A DNA stretch of 64,000 nucleotides from Skeletonema tropicum. Lineage: Eukaryota > Bacillariophyta > Thalassiosirophyceae > Thalassiosirales > Thalassiosiraceae. The translations under genes were made by a program, and so were the position numbers. Location of the stretch: positions 3,038,001 through 3,102,000 of the forward strand of contig CM074129.1 in assembly GCA_037178625.1 (NCBI GenBank), read 5' to 3'. Below, one piece after another: positions 10,761-20,382 of the stretch (position 1 is the stretch's first letter; each line of letters begins with the position of its first letter). Below the pieces are notes generated by a model. The model was not told the DNA's origin and searched no databases. It saw only the letters and a program-made list of their open reading frames with translations.

Positions 10761-11306
10761 TGTTTATGTGGATGTGAGGTAATGTTAAAGTAAGCCACCG
10801 CCGATCCTATATCCCTCCCACCTCTGCTGCTAACAAAAAAAACAACCCCACTGTGCTCAATGGTTCGATTACAATTAGATGGTCGTATTAGGCGCAATGC
10901 CGACGCTGCGCCTATTTCTCAATGGCCAACTAAGTAACTCGTTTGCGTTTATGAACGGCTTGGGGCTTGGGGCTTGGGCTCGTGCTCGTGCTCGGCTCGG
11001 CGCTCTCTGCGCTTTTTGTTGGCGGGCCAGTAGGTACATACCTATGTGGTAAAGAGCAATAGTAGGGGTTAGTAACCAGTACGCCATTCATAAGTACGAT
11101 TCGCCTGTCCGACCTTCCCAATTAAATAGTAGGGAATAGTTGAACCACAGAAAGCTACCGAAAGTTGAACCGAAAAGATCGACAAAACACGCATCCAAAA
11201 AAGCAGCAGGCGGCCCTTTTCATTACGTCTTTCAGTTCAACGAAACAGGTGATATCTCACTTTATCAAGTGCTCACAATATTGTCTGCGTCCACTTCAAT
11301 ATCAAG
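10761..11306. other. Divergent intergenic region with simple repeats
   Basis: Shared upstream region of the kinesin (minus) and bilin reductase (plus) genes. Around 10957-11000 it has short tandem words (GCTTGGG about three times, then CGTGCT-type units). Beyond that I see no convincing promoter motif or RNA gene. Confidence 0.5.
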
Positions 11307-12518
11307 ATGAAGACCCAACAACATTTTGTAGCAGCTGCGGCTAGCGCTGTGATTGCATCAGCTCCAATCGCTCATGCCTTTGCGTCAACCAATGGGGGGT
11401 GTTCCTCGTGCTCTGTGACCACCTCAAGACATTCCCCGCTGCACATGGCCCCATCATATGAGTCTATCGATGCACAGGCCCTGCTTGAATTAGAAAATCG
11501 CATCTCTTCAGTGATCCAAGCCGATCCATCAAGCCCTATAGCCCTGCTCTCACCGGGGCGTCATGCTCCATCCACCTTATCGATGGAGGAGGCAGCAGCA
11601 CAACACGGCATGCCTTGGGATACAACCATCGGCCGCACCGACGAAGACAACCCACTTCTCTACATGCCATTTTGGGAGTGGCAACTTGACTTCATGAAAG
11701 ATTCACTTTCCAATCTTCATCCGATTGATTGCTCAACACTGAGCGACACCGACGTTACCTTCAAAGAAAACAAGGAGAAGCGCGCACGCATCGTTAACCA
11801 CTGTTATGCATCTGATGAATATAGAAAGATTAGGATGACGTATTACGATGCAGGTGATTCTGTACAAGTCTTCAACTCTGTTTGGTATCCGGATGCCAAG
11901 TACAACCTTCCAGTTCTTGGTATTGACATCTTATCTTTCAACAGGAAAAAATACCTTGCCATTGTGGACTTTCAACCCCTCCACGAAGATGAAGATGATC
12001 ATGCAACTACCTACGAGCACATCCTTAAGCCCATCAAAGAACAATATGACAACTTGAAGGGTCGCATGTCTTCCAAGTTCTACGATGAGACACAATTCTT
12101 TTCCAAGGAGATGCTCTTCGCCCGATTTGAAGATGGAAAGATTGTCGACGATGATCTTCTCCCTGCCTTCAAGTCATACGTCCAAACTCATCTAAAGCTT
12201 GTTCAGAGTACGCCACCATCAACGAATCCCGAAGACGTGCAAGCTGTTTTCGATAGGCAGCGAGCCTACGACACATATTCTGCTGATCGTGACCCAGCGG
12301 CAGGATTATTCGCTGCCATGTTTGGCAAGCAGTGGGCAGAAGATTTCATTTACGACTTTTTATTTTCATTGGGGGAGAGGAGTGAAGATGGATTGAACTT
12401 GAGTCCACCAATGTTTGGTGGGCCTCCGCCTGGTGCAGGTGGAAAGGGTGGACCACCACAAAAGGGTGGCAATCCTTATGCAAAGGAAAACAAAGCGCAA
12501 TCTGTTCCACGTCTGTAG
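11307..12518 (+). CDS. Ferredoxin-dependent bilin reductase (PebB/HY2-like), plastid-targeted
   Basis: Member of the FDBR family, which reduces biliverdin or dihydrobiliverdin with electrons from plastid ferredoxin to make open-chain tetrapyrroles. The 403-residue product has a signal peptide with the plastid motif AHAFAS (residues 22-27). The FDBR domain starts near residue 115 with LYMPFWEWQLDFM and continues through VFNSVWYP, LPVLGIDILSFNRKKYLAIV and DFQPL. Asp207, in GIDIL, matches the proton-donor Asp of the family. A Gly/Pro-rich tail (about 372-390) is an extension not needed for catalysis. The FWEWQ segment recalls PebB or HY2 more than PcyA, but I cannot fix the exact reaction by eye. 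Intronless. In an alga without phycobiliproteins the product may feed phytochrome or signalling. Confidence 0.88.
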   Translation: MKTQQHFVAAAASAVIASAPIAHAFASTNGGCSSCSVTTSRHSPLHMAPSYESIDAQALLELENRISSVIQADPSSPIALLSPGRHAPSTLSMEEAAAQHGMPWDTTIGRTDEDNPLLYMPFWEWQLDFMKDSLSNLHPIDCSTLSDTDVTFKENKEKRARIVNHCYASDEYRKIRMTYYDAGDSVQVFNSVWYPDAKYNLPVLGIDILSFNRKKYLAIVDFQPLHEDEDDHATTYEHILKPIKEQYDNLKGRMSSKFYDETQFFSKEMLFARFEDGKIVDDDLLPAFKSYVQTHLKLVQSTPPSTNPEDVQAVFDRQRAYDTYSADRDPAAGLFAAMFGKQWAEDFIYDFLFSLGERSEDGLNLSPPMFGGPPPGAGGKGGPPQKGGNPYAKENKAQSVPRL

Positions 12519-13180
12519 ATTGATAGAGATGATGTAATGTTAAAGTATTAAATAGAGGTATAACAATAATTAATGAAGTCGTATTAACATTGACCAGTAC
12601 TGGTGGAACGCTTTGTCATCTTATGATAAATACATTGGACTCATGAGTAACTTATGCAATTCGTGCTTGTGCCAGTAGTTTGCTTCGCGATGATGGAGCA
12701 CTTTACCCTTGGGAGCACTGCATTTAAACCCACCTAGCTTGCTGTTGAGTAGATAATTACCATCTTACGAAGACCCAACAACTTGACGCAAAAGGAACAT
12801 TCAACAGCTATAGTAGTGATAATATGCAACGTCAGTAACTCCTTCATTAGATTTATCTTCTCCTCATAAATAATATTTCTTCAGCAGATATGCCGTAATA
12901 TCTTCTTGTAGTGGCATCTAATATCCGCCCGTAAAATCTCTTAAAGGAACTCCTTCAGTGTCAAAAAAAAGAAAGAGGGGAGAGGGTCATGGTGAATGAC
13001 TAAAAAACTGAGGCACAAAAACACCGTCGATGGTACATTGCCAGTGTAAACACCCCAGGAACATTGAAAGGACTTGTTCAAAAAACACACACCACGCCAA
13101 CCTCTCACTCGAGGTCCCACTCAACTTCCACCTAACATTATTAATACAATTGATTCGCAGTGTCCCAAGCCTTTACGTCT
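12519..13180. other. Intergenic, no feature seen
   Basis: Convergent 3' flanks of the bilin reductase and the DEAD-box helicase. AT-rich, with an A-run and a purine-rich tract near 12965-12990. No gene, repeat or structured RNA was recognised. Confidence 0.55.
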
Positions 13181-14446
13181 CTAACCGACGTAGAGACTGC
13201 GGTCAATCTGCGCTGGGATGGGGCGAATTTCAGTCCCCAAATCTTGCTTCACCCTTCTCAGGCTGTGGCGATCATCGTAAGTGATCAAGTTAATTGCCAG
13301 GCCGAGGTGGCCAAACCTTCCAGATCGGCCGATACGATGGAGGTAAGTCTCGGCATTCTTGGGGAAGTCAAAGTTGATAACAACGTTCACACTTTGGATA
13401 TCAATACCACGTGTGAAGAGATCCGATGTAACCAGGTGACGAGTACCTCCATTGCGGAATTCGTGGAAAACTCTGTTACGGTTGGCTTGCTGCATCTTGG
13501 CGTGGATGTAGAAGCATGAGTAGCCAAGCTCAGTGACTTTCTTGGCTAGGAGTTCCACACGGTTGACAGAGTTGCAAAAGATGATGGATTGGTTCACTTC
13601 CAACTTGGAGAAGAGGGTGTTAAGGCAATGCACCTTTTGCCTCTCTTCGACGTACGCATAGAATTGCGTGATACCCCTGAGTGTCAATTCTTCCATCAAA
13701 TTGATGGAGTAAGGGTTAGGGACGAATTTCTGGCAGAACTCCTTAACAGTGACGGGGAATGTAGCACTGAAGAGACAAATCTGGTGATTTTTGTCGCAAA
13801 GATCAATAATCTTCTCGAGGACAGGCTGGAATTCGGCAGATAGGAGCTTGTCTGCCTCGTCCATGATAATAGTGCGGCAATTGCTGAGATCCGCAACATT
13901 CTTGGAGCCCAAATCAAGAATGCGACCAGGAGTAGCAACAACCATGTGGACGGAATCGTAGAGACGCACGATATCATCTTTGAGGGAGGTTCCCCCCGTT
14001 GTGACCATGCAGTTAATCCCCATGTGCTTGCCAATTTCTTTGACAATGGCTGATGTTTGCAGAGCAAGCTCTCTTGTAGGGATGAGGATTAGGACCTGGA
14101 TTTGACTTTTCGTTGTATCAGTCTTCTCTAGACAGGGAATAATGTAGGCGGCAGTTTTGCCAGTCCCATTCTTGGCTCTTGCCAAGACATTGCGATTCTG
14201 TAACATGATGGGAATCGCTTCTTCCTGGATGGGGGAGGGCTTTTCAAATCCCTTCTCGAATATTCCCATTAGCAACTCACGCTTGAGGAAGAAATCTTCA
14301 AAGTCACGGCCTTTGGTTTGAGTGACATCTTCTGTCTTGTAGCGCTCGTCCTTCTTGGGGGCAATGAGGCCGTCTTTGTAAGTGCCCGTGCCGCTAATGG
14401 TTTCGCCATTGCTCGATGATTTGACGCTCGTCATGTTGGATTTCAA
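13181..14446 (-). CDS. DHH1: DEAD-box RNA helicase, DDX6/Dhh1 family
   Basis: ATP-dependent RNA helicase of the DDX6/Dhh1/Me31B group, which represses translation, promotes decapping and organises P-bodies. Single exon, 421 residues. All motifs are present in order: Q-motif region [11 protein letters not shown], motif [11 protein letters not shown] (about 89-98), Ia PTRELALQT, Ib ATPGRILDL, motif II DEAD (196-199), motif III SAT, then [32 protein letters not shown] and motif [12 protein letters not shown]. The ending, [24 protein letters not shown], is typical of this subfamily and separates it from eIF4A and DDX19. The N-terminus (about 45 residues) is Ser/Lys-rich and probably disordered. 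A second in-frame Met lies at residue 5. Confidence 0.95.
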   Translation of the reverse strand: MKSNMTSVKSSSNGETISGTGTYKDGLIAPKKDERYKTEDVTQTKGRDFEDFFLKRELLMGIFEKGFEKPSPIQEEAIPIMLQNRNVLARAKNGTGKTAAYIIPCLEKTDTTKSQIQVLILIPTRELALQTSAIVKEIGKHMGINCMVTTGGTSLKDDIVRLYDSVHMVVATPGRILDLGSKNVADLSNCRTIIMDEADKLLSAEFQPVLEKIIDLCDKNHQICLFSATFPVTVKEFCQKFVPNPYSINLMEELTLRGITQFYAYVEERQKVHCLNTLFSKLEVNQSIIFCNSVNRVELLAKKVTELGYSCFYIHAKMQQANRNRVFHEFRNGGTRHLVTSDLFTRGIDIQSVNVVINFDFPKNAETYLHRIGRSGRFGHLGLAINLITYDDRHSLRRVKQDLGTEIRPIPAQIDRSLYVG

Positions 14447-15547
14447 ATAATTAGTAATGCTTTCGTAGGGCTTGATGTGCCAATTTATTTCGTTTTATTG
14501 AGAGAGATCACTTGTGATGGTGCAAAACTCTGAGGATATTATTGGCCGTTGAATTTATGCGGCACGAAGTCGTGTATATGTGTACAGTATTTTAGTTAAT
14601 TATAAGCCTCTGATCCTTGAATAGTGGGACAGCGCAATCCTGGTAGAAGGAGGGAGTTGCTTGGCTTGCCTTTGCGTTGGATTTTATTAGAGTGAATGAG
14701 GCAAGAGCTTTAGCCTCAAGATATCAGCGACGACAGACCGATGAAAGTGTCAATACCTTCTGCTCTCAGAGACGATTATGAATGAGCAGATGTGAGACGA
14801 CGGCGATAAAGTCAAGAGTGATGGAGTGTCGGCGGTGTTATTGTGTTGTTGCTTGCTTTCGTTGTTATTGTGTGAGTCTTCATACGCGTGTTTATGTTGT
14901 TTTCGGGTGCCTGTTGCCGTCGCCGGCGGCGAAACAGAAGCAGAGATAGAGCAAGGAGCAAGCAGCGCCGGTTTGGACATCCGGGATAGCGGGCGTGCCC
15001 TCAAGATTGTCAAGTTTGAGGAGAGGTTTGAAGAAGATATTTGGTCATAATAAGGGTACATTTTGTTACACTATATACGGGAATTTTGAGTTTATGTATA
15101 CCTGATTTTCCTAAGTTGTGGGCTTGACGCGGGCAACGCCAACAGGAGGGTGTAAAAGCGCCCTCTTTCTGTACCGGGGGATGCCGGTTTCCCATTTTTG
15201 CCACTCTTCCAAAAGTAGACAAAAGATCTTACTTTCAGTCTGACCTCCGCTGACCAAAAGAGAACCTTCCCTACCTCTCTTCCTCTCCCTGCTTTTCCTC
15301 AGTTTTCCTCCTCAGCTCAACTACATGCACTATATATGCACTGGCTTTTGCTCTGCTTCACCCCATTTCTGTTGCTGAAGAGGAGCCTTGTGTATAAAAA
15401 GCAAGAGGGTGTTCGAGGTGAAAGGCTGTTATGTCCTGCCTTTTGCTTGATGATCAGGAAGAAACATTTTCTTATCTTTTAATCTAAACAAAACCTCATC
15501 CCATCTCTATCAAACTTGAACCGCTCAACTATTGACTACTAAGCCTT
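14447..15547. other. Intergenic region without a supported gene
   Basis: Between the helicase 5' end and the 3' end of the mS35 gene. Two overlapping frames on opposite strands (14750-15061 minus and 14826-15050 plus) are Ser/Asn- or Leu/Cys-rich and resemble no family; I do not call them. A TATAAAA word occurs near 15394 but no start codon follows it convincingly. No RNA gene seen. Confidence 0.45.
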
Positions 15548-16276
15548 TCACTTTTCATCTTCTGCTGCAAACTCACTTGCCAACTCCCTCGAATTGGACA
15601 CTATCTTTTCAATCATCCCCACCAAATATCTCTTGTTTTCGATCCTACTACCAAACTTCTCCGAGCTTAATTTCAACTCATTCTTTTCTGGATTATAACG
15701 TGACCCCACTATTTGCAGTAAAATCTCCTTCTCTGCCTCCCCTCTTTCTGAATCCCATGGGATGGCGTCGAGGTTAAGTGTAACTGTCACACGATGTTCC
15801 CCTGGAGATACATAAGGCGGGAGAGCAAATCGTCCGTAGGAGACGGTTCGGAATCGCAGGTCTGATTCACATATTCCACAGTCTAATTTCTGCATGGATA
15901 ACTTGGATAGCTTTTCTTCCATTTCTTCAGTTGTGCCGAGGGATGATCGGCCAGCTTCAATGTTGGCAAAAAAGTCCGAGTAAGGCGAGACATATGATGA
16001 TGATGATGTATCATTGGATTGAGCTTGAAATGGTGACGTCACCATGTTGCGGAGAGCAGCATACGATGATGACGAAGCTGAAGAGCGATTGAATTTACTG
16101 CTTATTGACGAGATAGATCTTTTATGCTGAAGGTGGCTTGCTGCGTCAACAGATGAGGAAGCCATTGATGCGCCCACGGGCACAAATTGTCTAGGCCCAG
16201 TTTGAAGGATTTTTAATGCAGCCGCGGACGACCGCGCTACAGCTTTGCACGAAGATGCTGCAGAGAGGGCTGACAT
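15548..16276 (-). CDS. MRPS35: Mitochondrial small-subunit ribosomal protein mS35
   Basis: Component of the mitoribosome small subunit. The 242-residue intronless product has a basic, Ser/Ala-rich, acid-free N-terminus (about 1-75) suited to mitochondrial import. The conserved mS35 domain follows at about 155-235: HRVTVTLNLDAIPWDSE, EILLQIVGSRYNPEKNELKLSSE and IENKRYLVGMIEKIV. The paired LVGSRYN and R-x-x-N-K/R-x-Y-x-x blocks are the signature I recognise. It is transcribed divergently from the Ubp8-like gene. A 3.8-kb transposon now sits in the shared upstream region, its left end only 188 bp from this start codon. Confidence 0.82.
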   Translation of the reverse strand: MSALSAASSCKAVARSSAAALKILQTGPRQFVPVGASMASSSVDAASHLQHKRSISSISSKFNRSSASSSSYAALRNMVTSPFQAQSNDTSSSSYVSPYSDFFANIEAGRSSLGTTEEMEEKLSKLSMQKLDCGICESDLRFRTVSYGRFALPPYVSPGEHRVTVTLNLDAIPWDSERGEAEKEILLQIVGSRYNPEKNELKLSSEKFGSRIENKRYLVGMIEKIVSNSRELASEFAAEDEK

Positions 16277-16662
16277 GTTGTCGATTAGTTATTATGAGCT
16301 TTAGTGGTATTGTTATTGGAGTAAGCGGAGCTCTCTTTCCTTCCGCTGTTGCTGATTTTGAACTTTCATGGTGAGCCAGCGGAGGACGGGGAGGGCGAAG
16401 GGTGTGACAGAGACACGAGACAAGAAGAAAAGTGCCGAACAAAATTGATGATGATTATGATGTACAGCTGTTAGCAAATCTTGGCGGATAATCGCAGAAT
16501 TTTTATTCCTACGTACAAACGTACTGAAAGCCCCTTAACTGGGGAGCTACTCTACCCGTAAAAGTTCCGTCTTTATCAATTGCGAACAACAACCGGACCA
16601 TGGTAAATAATGCCTCGTATGCCATATTCCACCAAGAGACATAAATGAACATTGTCCTATGT

Positions 16663-19600
16663 TTATTTCTTCTTTGCCGTCGCTTCCACCTTCGTATTCT
16701 CTCGTTTTACTCTGAGACTAAAGTTGAGCTTCTCTTCCTTCTTGAGCAAATCATTCTTGAAATCAAAGTCTTTTGCGTAGACAGTTTTCATAATGAAAGA
16801 TTTGTCAAAGTCAATAGCAGCACGATGACATTTCAAAACCTTCTTCAGCGTTTCAATTCTCTTGTGCGGAATGGGTGCATCCTCACTTGAATTACCTTCT
16901 GTCTCCTTGGTATTCTTTGCCTCAATCTCCAACATCTTATATGTCTCCATGTAACCTCTTGCCCTGGCACTGAACTTACGAATGAGATCCACAGTGAGAA
17001 CCTCTCTTGAAATACACTTGTCGACCAATGCAAGGAAATCAGCAGTCGTTTTCTTTTGAGCTAATGGATGTCTTCGGTAGAGAGCTTTGGAGAATCCCCA
17101 AGAGTATTCGACACCCTCACCAGCGTATTCAGCATGGTACTTTGTTGTAATCAAGGCTCTTACTCCCAAAGATTCACAAACATATTCGAGTTGGCTTTGT
17201 TCAGACAAAAAATCCGTGCAGTTTGCAAGCAAATGCCGGAGGGAAAGCTCAGGAACCAAGTTACCCTCATCATCATACTTCATCACTTGGTAGCTGCCCT
17301 TTCTGAAGGTTGCTATATCGATCCAGCCACGTTCATACGCAATCTGCAGAAGTCCCTTACCCTTGCCCTCCCATCCATATATCATTTTGGTGGTAGGTGT
17401 TATTTTGATATCGATACTAGACGCTTGCGCCATTTTTGCTAGCTCAGCATGTGTCATCTTCCATAACCTTATTTCTCCTTCCTTTTTCCCCCACTCGGTG
17501 TCCATCAGCTCCGATATCAGCTCTTTCTTCACCTTATGTCGCTCTTTCCTCTTGTCTTCTGGTATTTCAACCTCTCGGTCGTGCCGTTGTCTTTCACGTT
17601 CCTCTGCTGTCAGCCAAAATGGGCCGACATCTTCACTGGTGAAGTTCATCGTTTGTTCTTGACCGATAGTCACCATTGCTGGATTGGATGCATCGTAGTA
17701 TGGCCCGACAAATTCCTCCTGCCGTTCAATTTTGGTGTTCCTAGCTTGCGATGGTGTCGAGTGCCAATTCTTGTTCATTTCCTTTGCATCAAGACCGTCA
17801 ACACGCTTCTTTGCATGACCACTGCTCGAATCAAAAAGAAAGACATATTCATACTCATCTCCGAGTATTACTTTTACGCAATCTATTATATCTTCCGTTT
17901 GCAGGATCGTGTGGTTCCCTGTCCAGTACCCGTTCTTCCCGTATGCAAACTTAAGAATCCCAGGTGACGATTCAAGTGGTTGCTTTTTTGTGTTACCATT
18001 TACGGCAATTGCCGCTGCCTTGTCGAAGTATTCTTGATTGGCTCTAGCAGCATTAATCTCCTTCAGCTGATCTTCGGTGATAGGAATGCCCCAACCCAAT
18101 TCTCTCGATTGAAACGCAGATATCATGATACCAGCACCAACAGTCTTCGGCATAATTGCCCTCCTTCCATTCGGATCAACCCACTGGTGAGTCCGCGACA
18201 GAAAAGCATTAAAAATAGCCTCATCCTGGCCAAAGATGATGACAGGTTTGTCTTCAGCTTTCTTTCTTATGCTTACTCTTCCTCCAAATGCTCCATACTT
18301 ATCGTTTGCAATCTTCTGCAGACGCACGTGTTTGTCCACATGAAACTCAAAGTATACTTTTTCATCAACTCCCTTGAACTTATAAGCAACCTTATCTAAC
18401 ATGTCCTTCGCCTTCTCGCCATCTTTGTCATCTTCGAGCGCTGTTTTCAAATCGTCAAATTCGGTCTGTGACAAATGAACCCATCGATGAGATCGTGGTT
18501 CAAGCACTGATAGATATTCGTCTGTTAACCGAGACCGATGCTCTATCTGTTCGGCATACTCATGGCCATCAACGTAGTAGCATTTCTTTGACACCTCTCG
18601 TTTGAAACCAAGGTATCCGACCCACCTCCCAACCGTTGAGTATGATGGTGGATTTTTGAGATATCTGTCAACCAGTTGAAATTCTTCTGAGTCTTCGGTA
18701 AAGTTGATGTTGGTTTTCACCTCTTCATTTAGTTGCTTTATCATTGTTGTGTTAAAATGTTCCCTCAGCAATTCAACGCTGAAATGTTCCAGATGGTCAA
18801 GTATGAAGTTTGACACATCTACTGCTGCTGTCGGAAATACCTCAAATAGTGTAGGCTTTCGTTTGATACCATTGGCGACGTAGGGGTTGGGGTTTGGAAA
18901 TTGATGATTAACGCGGAAGATACGGTTCCAATTCATGATTGTCCTACCAGTTGCTGCATTGAACAGTGTTAAATCATTGAGCAGCCTTGCCGCTTTGTCG
19001 CAACAAGCTTGGAATGGAAACCCAACTCGATACTCGGCAAGTGCTATTGAATACGCAACCCTGAGGTATAAACATTTATTGCGTAAGTCAAATAAGGCAT
19101 GCTTTGTCAATTTACTATCTTCGTGCAAGTCAATGACGCCTGCTTCTTCGTATCCATTTGCTGATTGCCCCACCAGTGTAAGTGATTCAACCAATTGCAC
19201 TAGTCCGTTGTACACATCGGCACCTTCGTCAAATCCGAAGAGAGCTGCTGCTTCAGGTGACTGCCATATAATATTCGGAGTCTGGTTGTTGCTGCTGTTA
19301 TCCCCGTCTATATCGCCACTGCTGTTGTTATTGTCGTCGTCTTCATCTTCATCTTCGTCGTCAACTTGATTATTCTCATCCTCTAATCTACCCACGTTGG
19401 TGACGAATGGCACGAGAGGGCTCTGCTGCTGCTCAACTAGTCGTTGCGAGCGCCTTGTTCTTTTTTGTGGAGTAGGAGTAATTGGTGCAGCCGCTGATGA
19501 TTTTGTTGCTTCTTTACGTTTGTTCTCATTATTTTTGTTCTTCTTCTTACCAGCGCATCCATCGTCGGGAAATGATACTTGCTCCGGCTTGTTGCAAGAT

Positions 19601-19992
19601 CGCTGCCGATTATTAGTTGCACTGTAACTCTGTATATGTTCTATTTCTGTGCACAATAACTCTGCTGCGCGTATTGGTTCGTTGGGCACTTTCTCTCCCT
19701 TTCCAAAGTAGTAATAGTGCACCATCCGGCGTAATGACGAATTGAATGGACATGATGTTGTGAAATTTTTGTGGTATATCTTGTGTACATTGCTGCTGTT
19801 GAAAGGTCCGGCTGCCTTGTTCAGACGCTGCACGAGTTTGTTCCGTAAGGTATTGTCTTTATCTACATTCGTATAGTGTCTGTGCAATATCTCTACCAAC
19901 GACTGGTCGCAAATCCACCTGCCGCGATAAGTGTCACTTTTACTGATGAGCCGTGTGAAAAGGTATTCAAAAAGTGTATTACCATCGTTCAT
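16663..19992 (-). CDS. Large DDE transposase, 1109 aa (copy 1)
   Basis: Intact single-exon transposase. The N-terminal 130 residues are unassigned. A linker with basic clusters (GKKKNKNNENKRK, TPQKRTRRSQR), likely nuclear signals, leads to an acidic Asp/Glu/Asn run (about 210-240). A helix-turn-helix-like PPSYSTVGRWVGYLGFKRE lies at 448-466. The catalytic core is VIIFGQDEA with D590, YVFLFDSSSGHAK with D721, and YHAEYAGEGVEYSWGFSK with E962, spaced as a DD-E triad with a long insertion before E962. The YGWEGKGKGLLQIAYERG block and the H-x-E...E-x-x-WG-x-x-K ending resemble a family of very long transposases that I associate with basidiomycete genomes; that is recall, not a search. The frame upstream of the ATG at 19992 holds a stop, which fixes the start. 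Copy 1 has Glu833 where copy 2 has Lys. Confidence 0.88.
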   Translation of the reverse strand: MNDGNTLFEYLFTRLISKSDTYRGRWICDQSLVEILHRHYTNVDKDNTLRNKLVQRLNKAAGPFNSSNVHKIYHKNFTTSCPFNSSLRRMVHYYYFGKGEKVPNEPIRAAELLCTEIEHIQSYSATNNRQRSCNKPEQVSFPDDGCAGKKKNKNNENKRKEATKSSAAAPITPTPQKRTRRSQRLVEQQQSPLVPFVTNVGRLEDENNQVDDEDEDEDDDNNNSSGDIDGDNSSNNQTPNIIWQSPEAAALFGFDEGADVYNGLVQLVESLTLVGQSANGYEEAGVIDLHEDSKLTKHALFDLRNKCLYLRVAYSIALAEYRVGFPFQACCDKAARLLNDLTLFNAATGRTIMNWNRIFRVNHQFPNPNPYVANGIKRKPTLFEVFPTAAVDVSNFILDHLEHFSVELLREHFNTTMIKQLNEEVKTNINFTEDSEEFQLVDRYLKNPPSYSTVGRWVGYLGFKREVSKKCYYVDGHEYAEQIEHRSRLTDEYLSVLEPRSHRWVHLSQTEFDDLKTALEDDKDGEKAKDMLDKVAYKFKGVDEKVYFEFHVDKHVRLQKIANDKYGAFGGRVSIRKKAEDKPVIIFGQDEAIFNAFLSRTHQWVDPNGRRAIMPKTVGAGIMISAFQSRELGWGIPITEDQLKEINAARANQEYFDKAAAIAVNGNTKKQPLESSPGILKFAYGKNGYWTGNHTILQTEDIIDCVKVILGDEYEYVFLFDSSSGHAKKRVDGLDAKEMNKNWHSTPSQARNTKIERQEEFVGPYYDASNPAMVTIGQEQTMNFTSEDVGPFWLTAEERERQRHDREVEIPEDKRKERHKVKKELISELMDTEWGKKEGEIRLWKMTHAELAKMAQASSIDIKITPTTKMIYGWEGKGKGLLQIAYERGWIDIATFRKGSYQVMKYDDEGNLVPELSLRHLLANCTDFLSEQSQLEYVCESLGVRALITTKYHAEYAGEGVEYSWGFSKALYRRHPLAQKKTTADFLALVDKCISREVLTVDLIRKFSARARGYMETYKMLEIEAKNTKETEGNSSEDAPIPHKRIETLKKVLKCHRAAIDFDKSFIMKTVYAKDFDFKNDLLKKEEKLNFSLRVKRENTKVEATAKKK

Positions 19993-20184
19993 GATTACAA
20001 TCTTTAGTCAACCTAATTGGCTATTTTGGATCTAGACATGCAAGAGAGGTTAATTTATCCTTTTGGTTGAGCAAATATCCAACTTGTTGTGCGTAGTACG
20101 CTCCGGAATTTGGCCATGGTTGGCATCTTTTTGCGCGGAGTGGCTCTTGTTGAGGGGTGAGTTGGGAGAAATCGGCCCAATGGG

Positions 20185-20192
20185 TTTTTATA
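20185..20192 (-). promoter_or_regulatory. TATA-like box of the transposase gene, copy 1
   Basis: TATAAAAA on the minus strand, about 190 bp upstream of the transposase ATG and inside the right end of the element. The base just beyond it (20184) is one of the two positions that differ between the copies. A promoter role is inferred from sequence and position. Confidence 0.4.
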
Positions 20193-20382
20193 AGACTCAC
20201 TACGTCATTTGTACCTAACATACGTAGGAATTCGAAACTTGAACGGCTATCCGAAAATCCGTGAAAACAGCTGTATCTTTCATCTTTCATCTTCGAAGAT
20301 AAAGCAAGATGAAGAGCACTTCAACGTTTATGTGAAAGGGTGAAACGCTGGGGGCAGTTAATGAACTTGATAAACATCATCT

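Larger units (their letters stand above)
16465..20273 (-). mobile_element. TA-flanked DNA transposon, copy 1 (3809 bp)
   Basis: Complete DNA transposon bounded on both sides by TA (16463-16464 and 20274-20275), the expected target duplication. Its ends are imperfect inverted repeats: the left reads CAGCTGTTAGCAAATC inward and the right, reverse-complemented, CAGCTGTTTTCACGG. Eight terminal bases are identical, followed by scattered matches including a shared CGGATA block. It encodes one 1109-residue transposase on the minus strand. Short palindromes (GTACAAACGTAC; a CCCC/GGGG stem near 16530-16550) lie inside the left end. A second copy at 26786-30594 has the same length and, as far as I can read, differs at only two bases. 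TA duplication plus a DDE transposase point to the IS630-Tc1-mariner superfamily in the broad sense. Confidence 0.93.

Noticed and set aside
10861..10875. TGGTTCGATTAC resembling a tRNA T-loop
   Set aside because: No acceptor stem, D-arm or anticodon arm could be built around it; no other tRNA-like sequence was found in the intergenic regions.
14750..15061. Overlapping small frames on both strands, one with a Leu/Cys-rich signal-like start
   Set aside because: No family resemblance, no coherent second half, and the two frames overlap almost fully; one or both arise by chance.
17068..19369. Several plus-strand frames of 60-145 codons inside the transposase region, repeated at 27389-29690
   Set aside because: They are antisense shadows of the intact transposase frame, recur only because the element is duplicated, and have Ser/Cys/Leu-biased composition without domain features.
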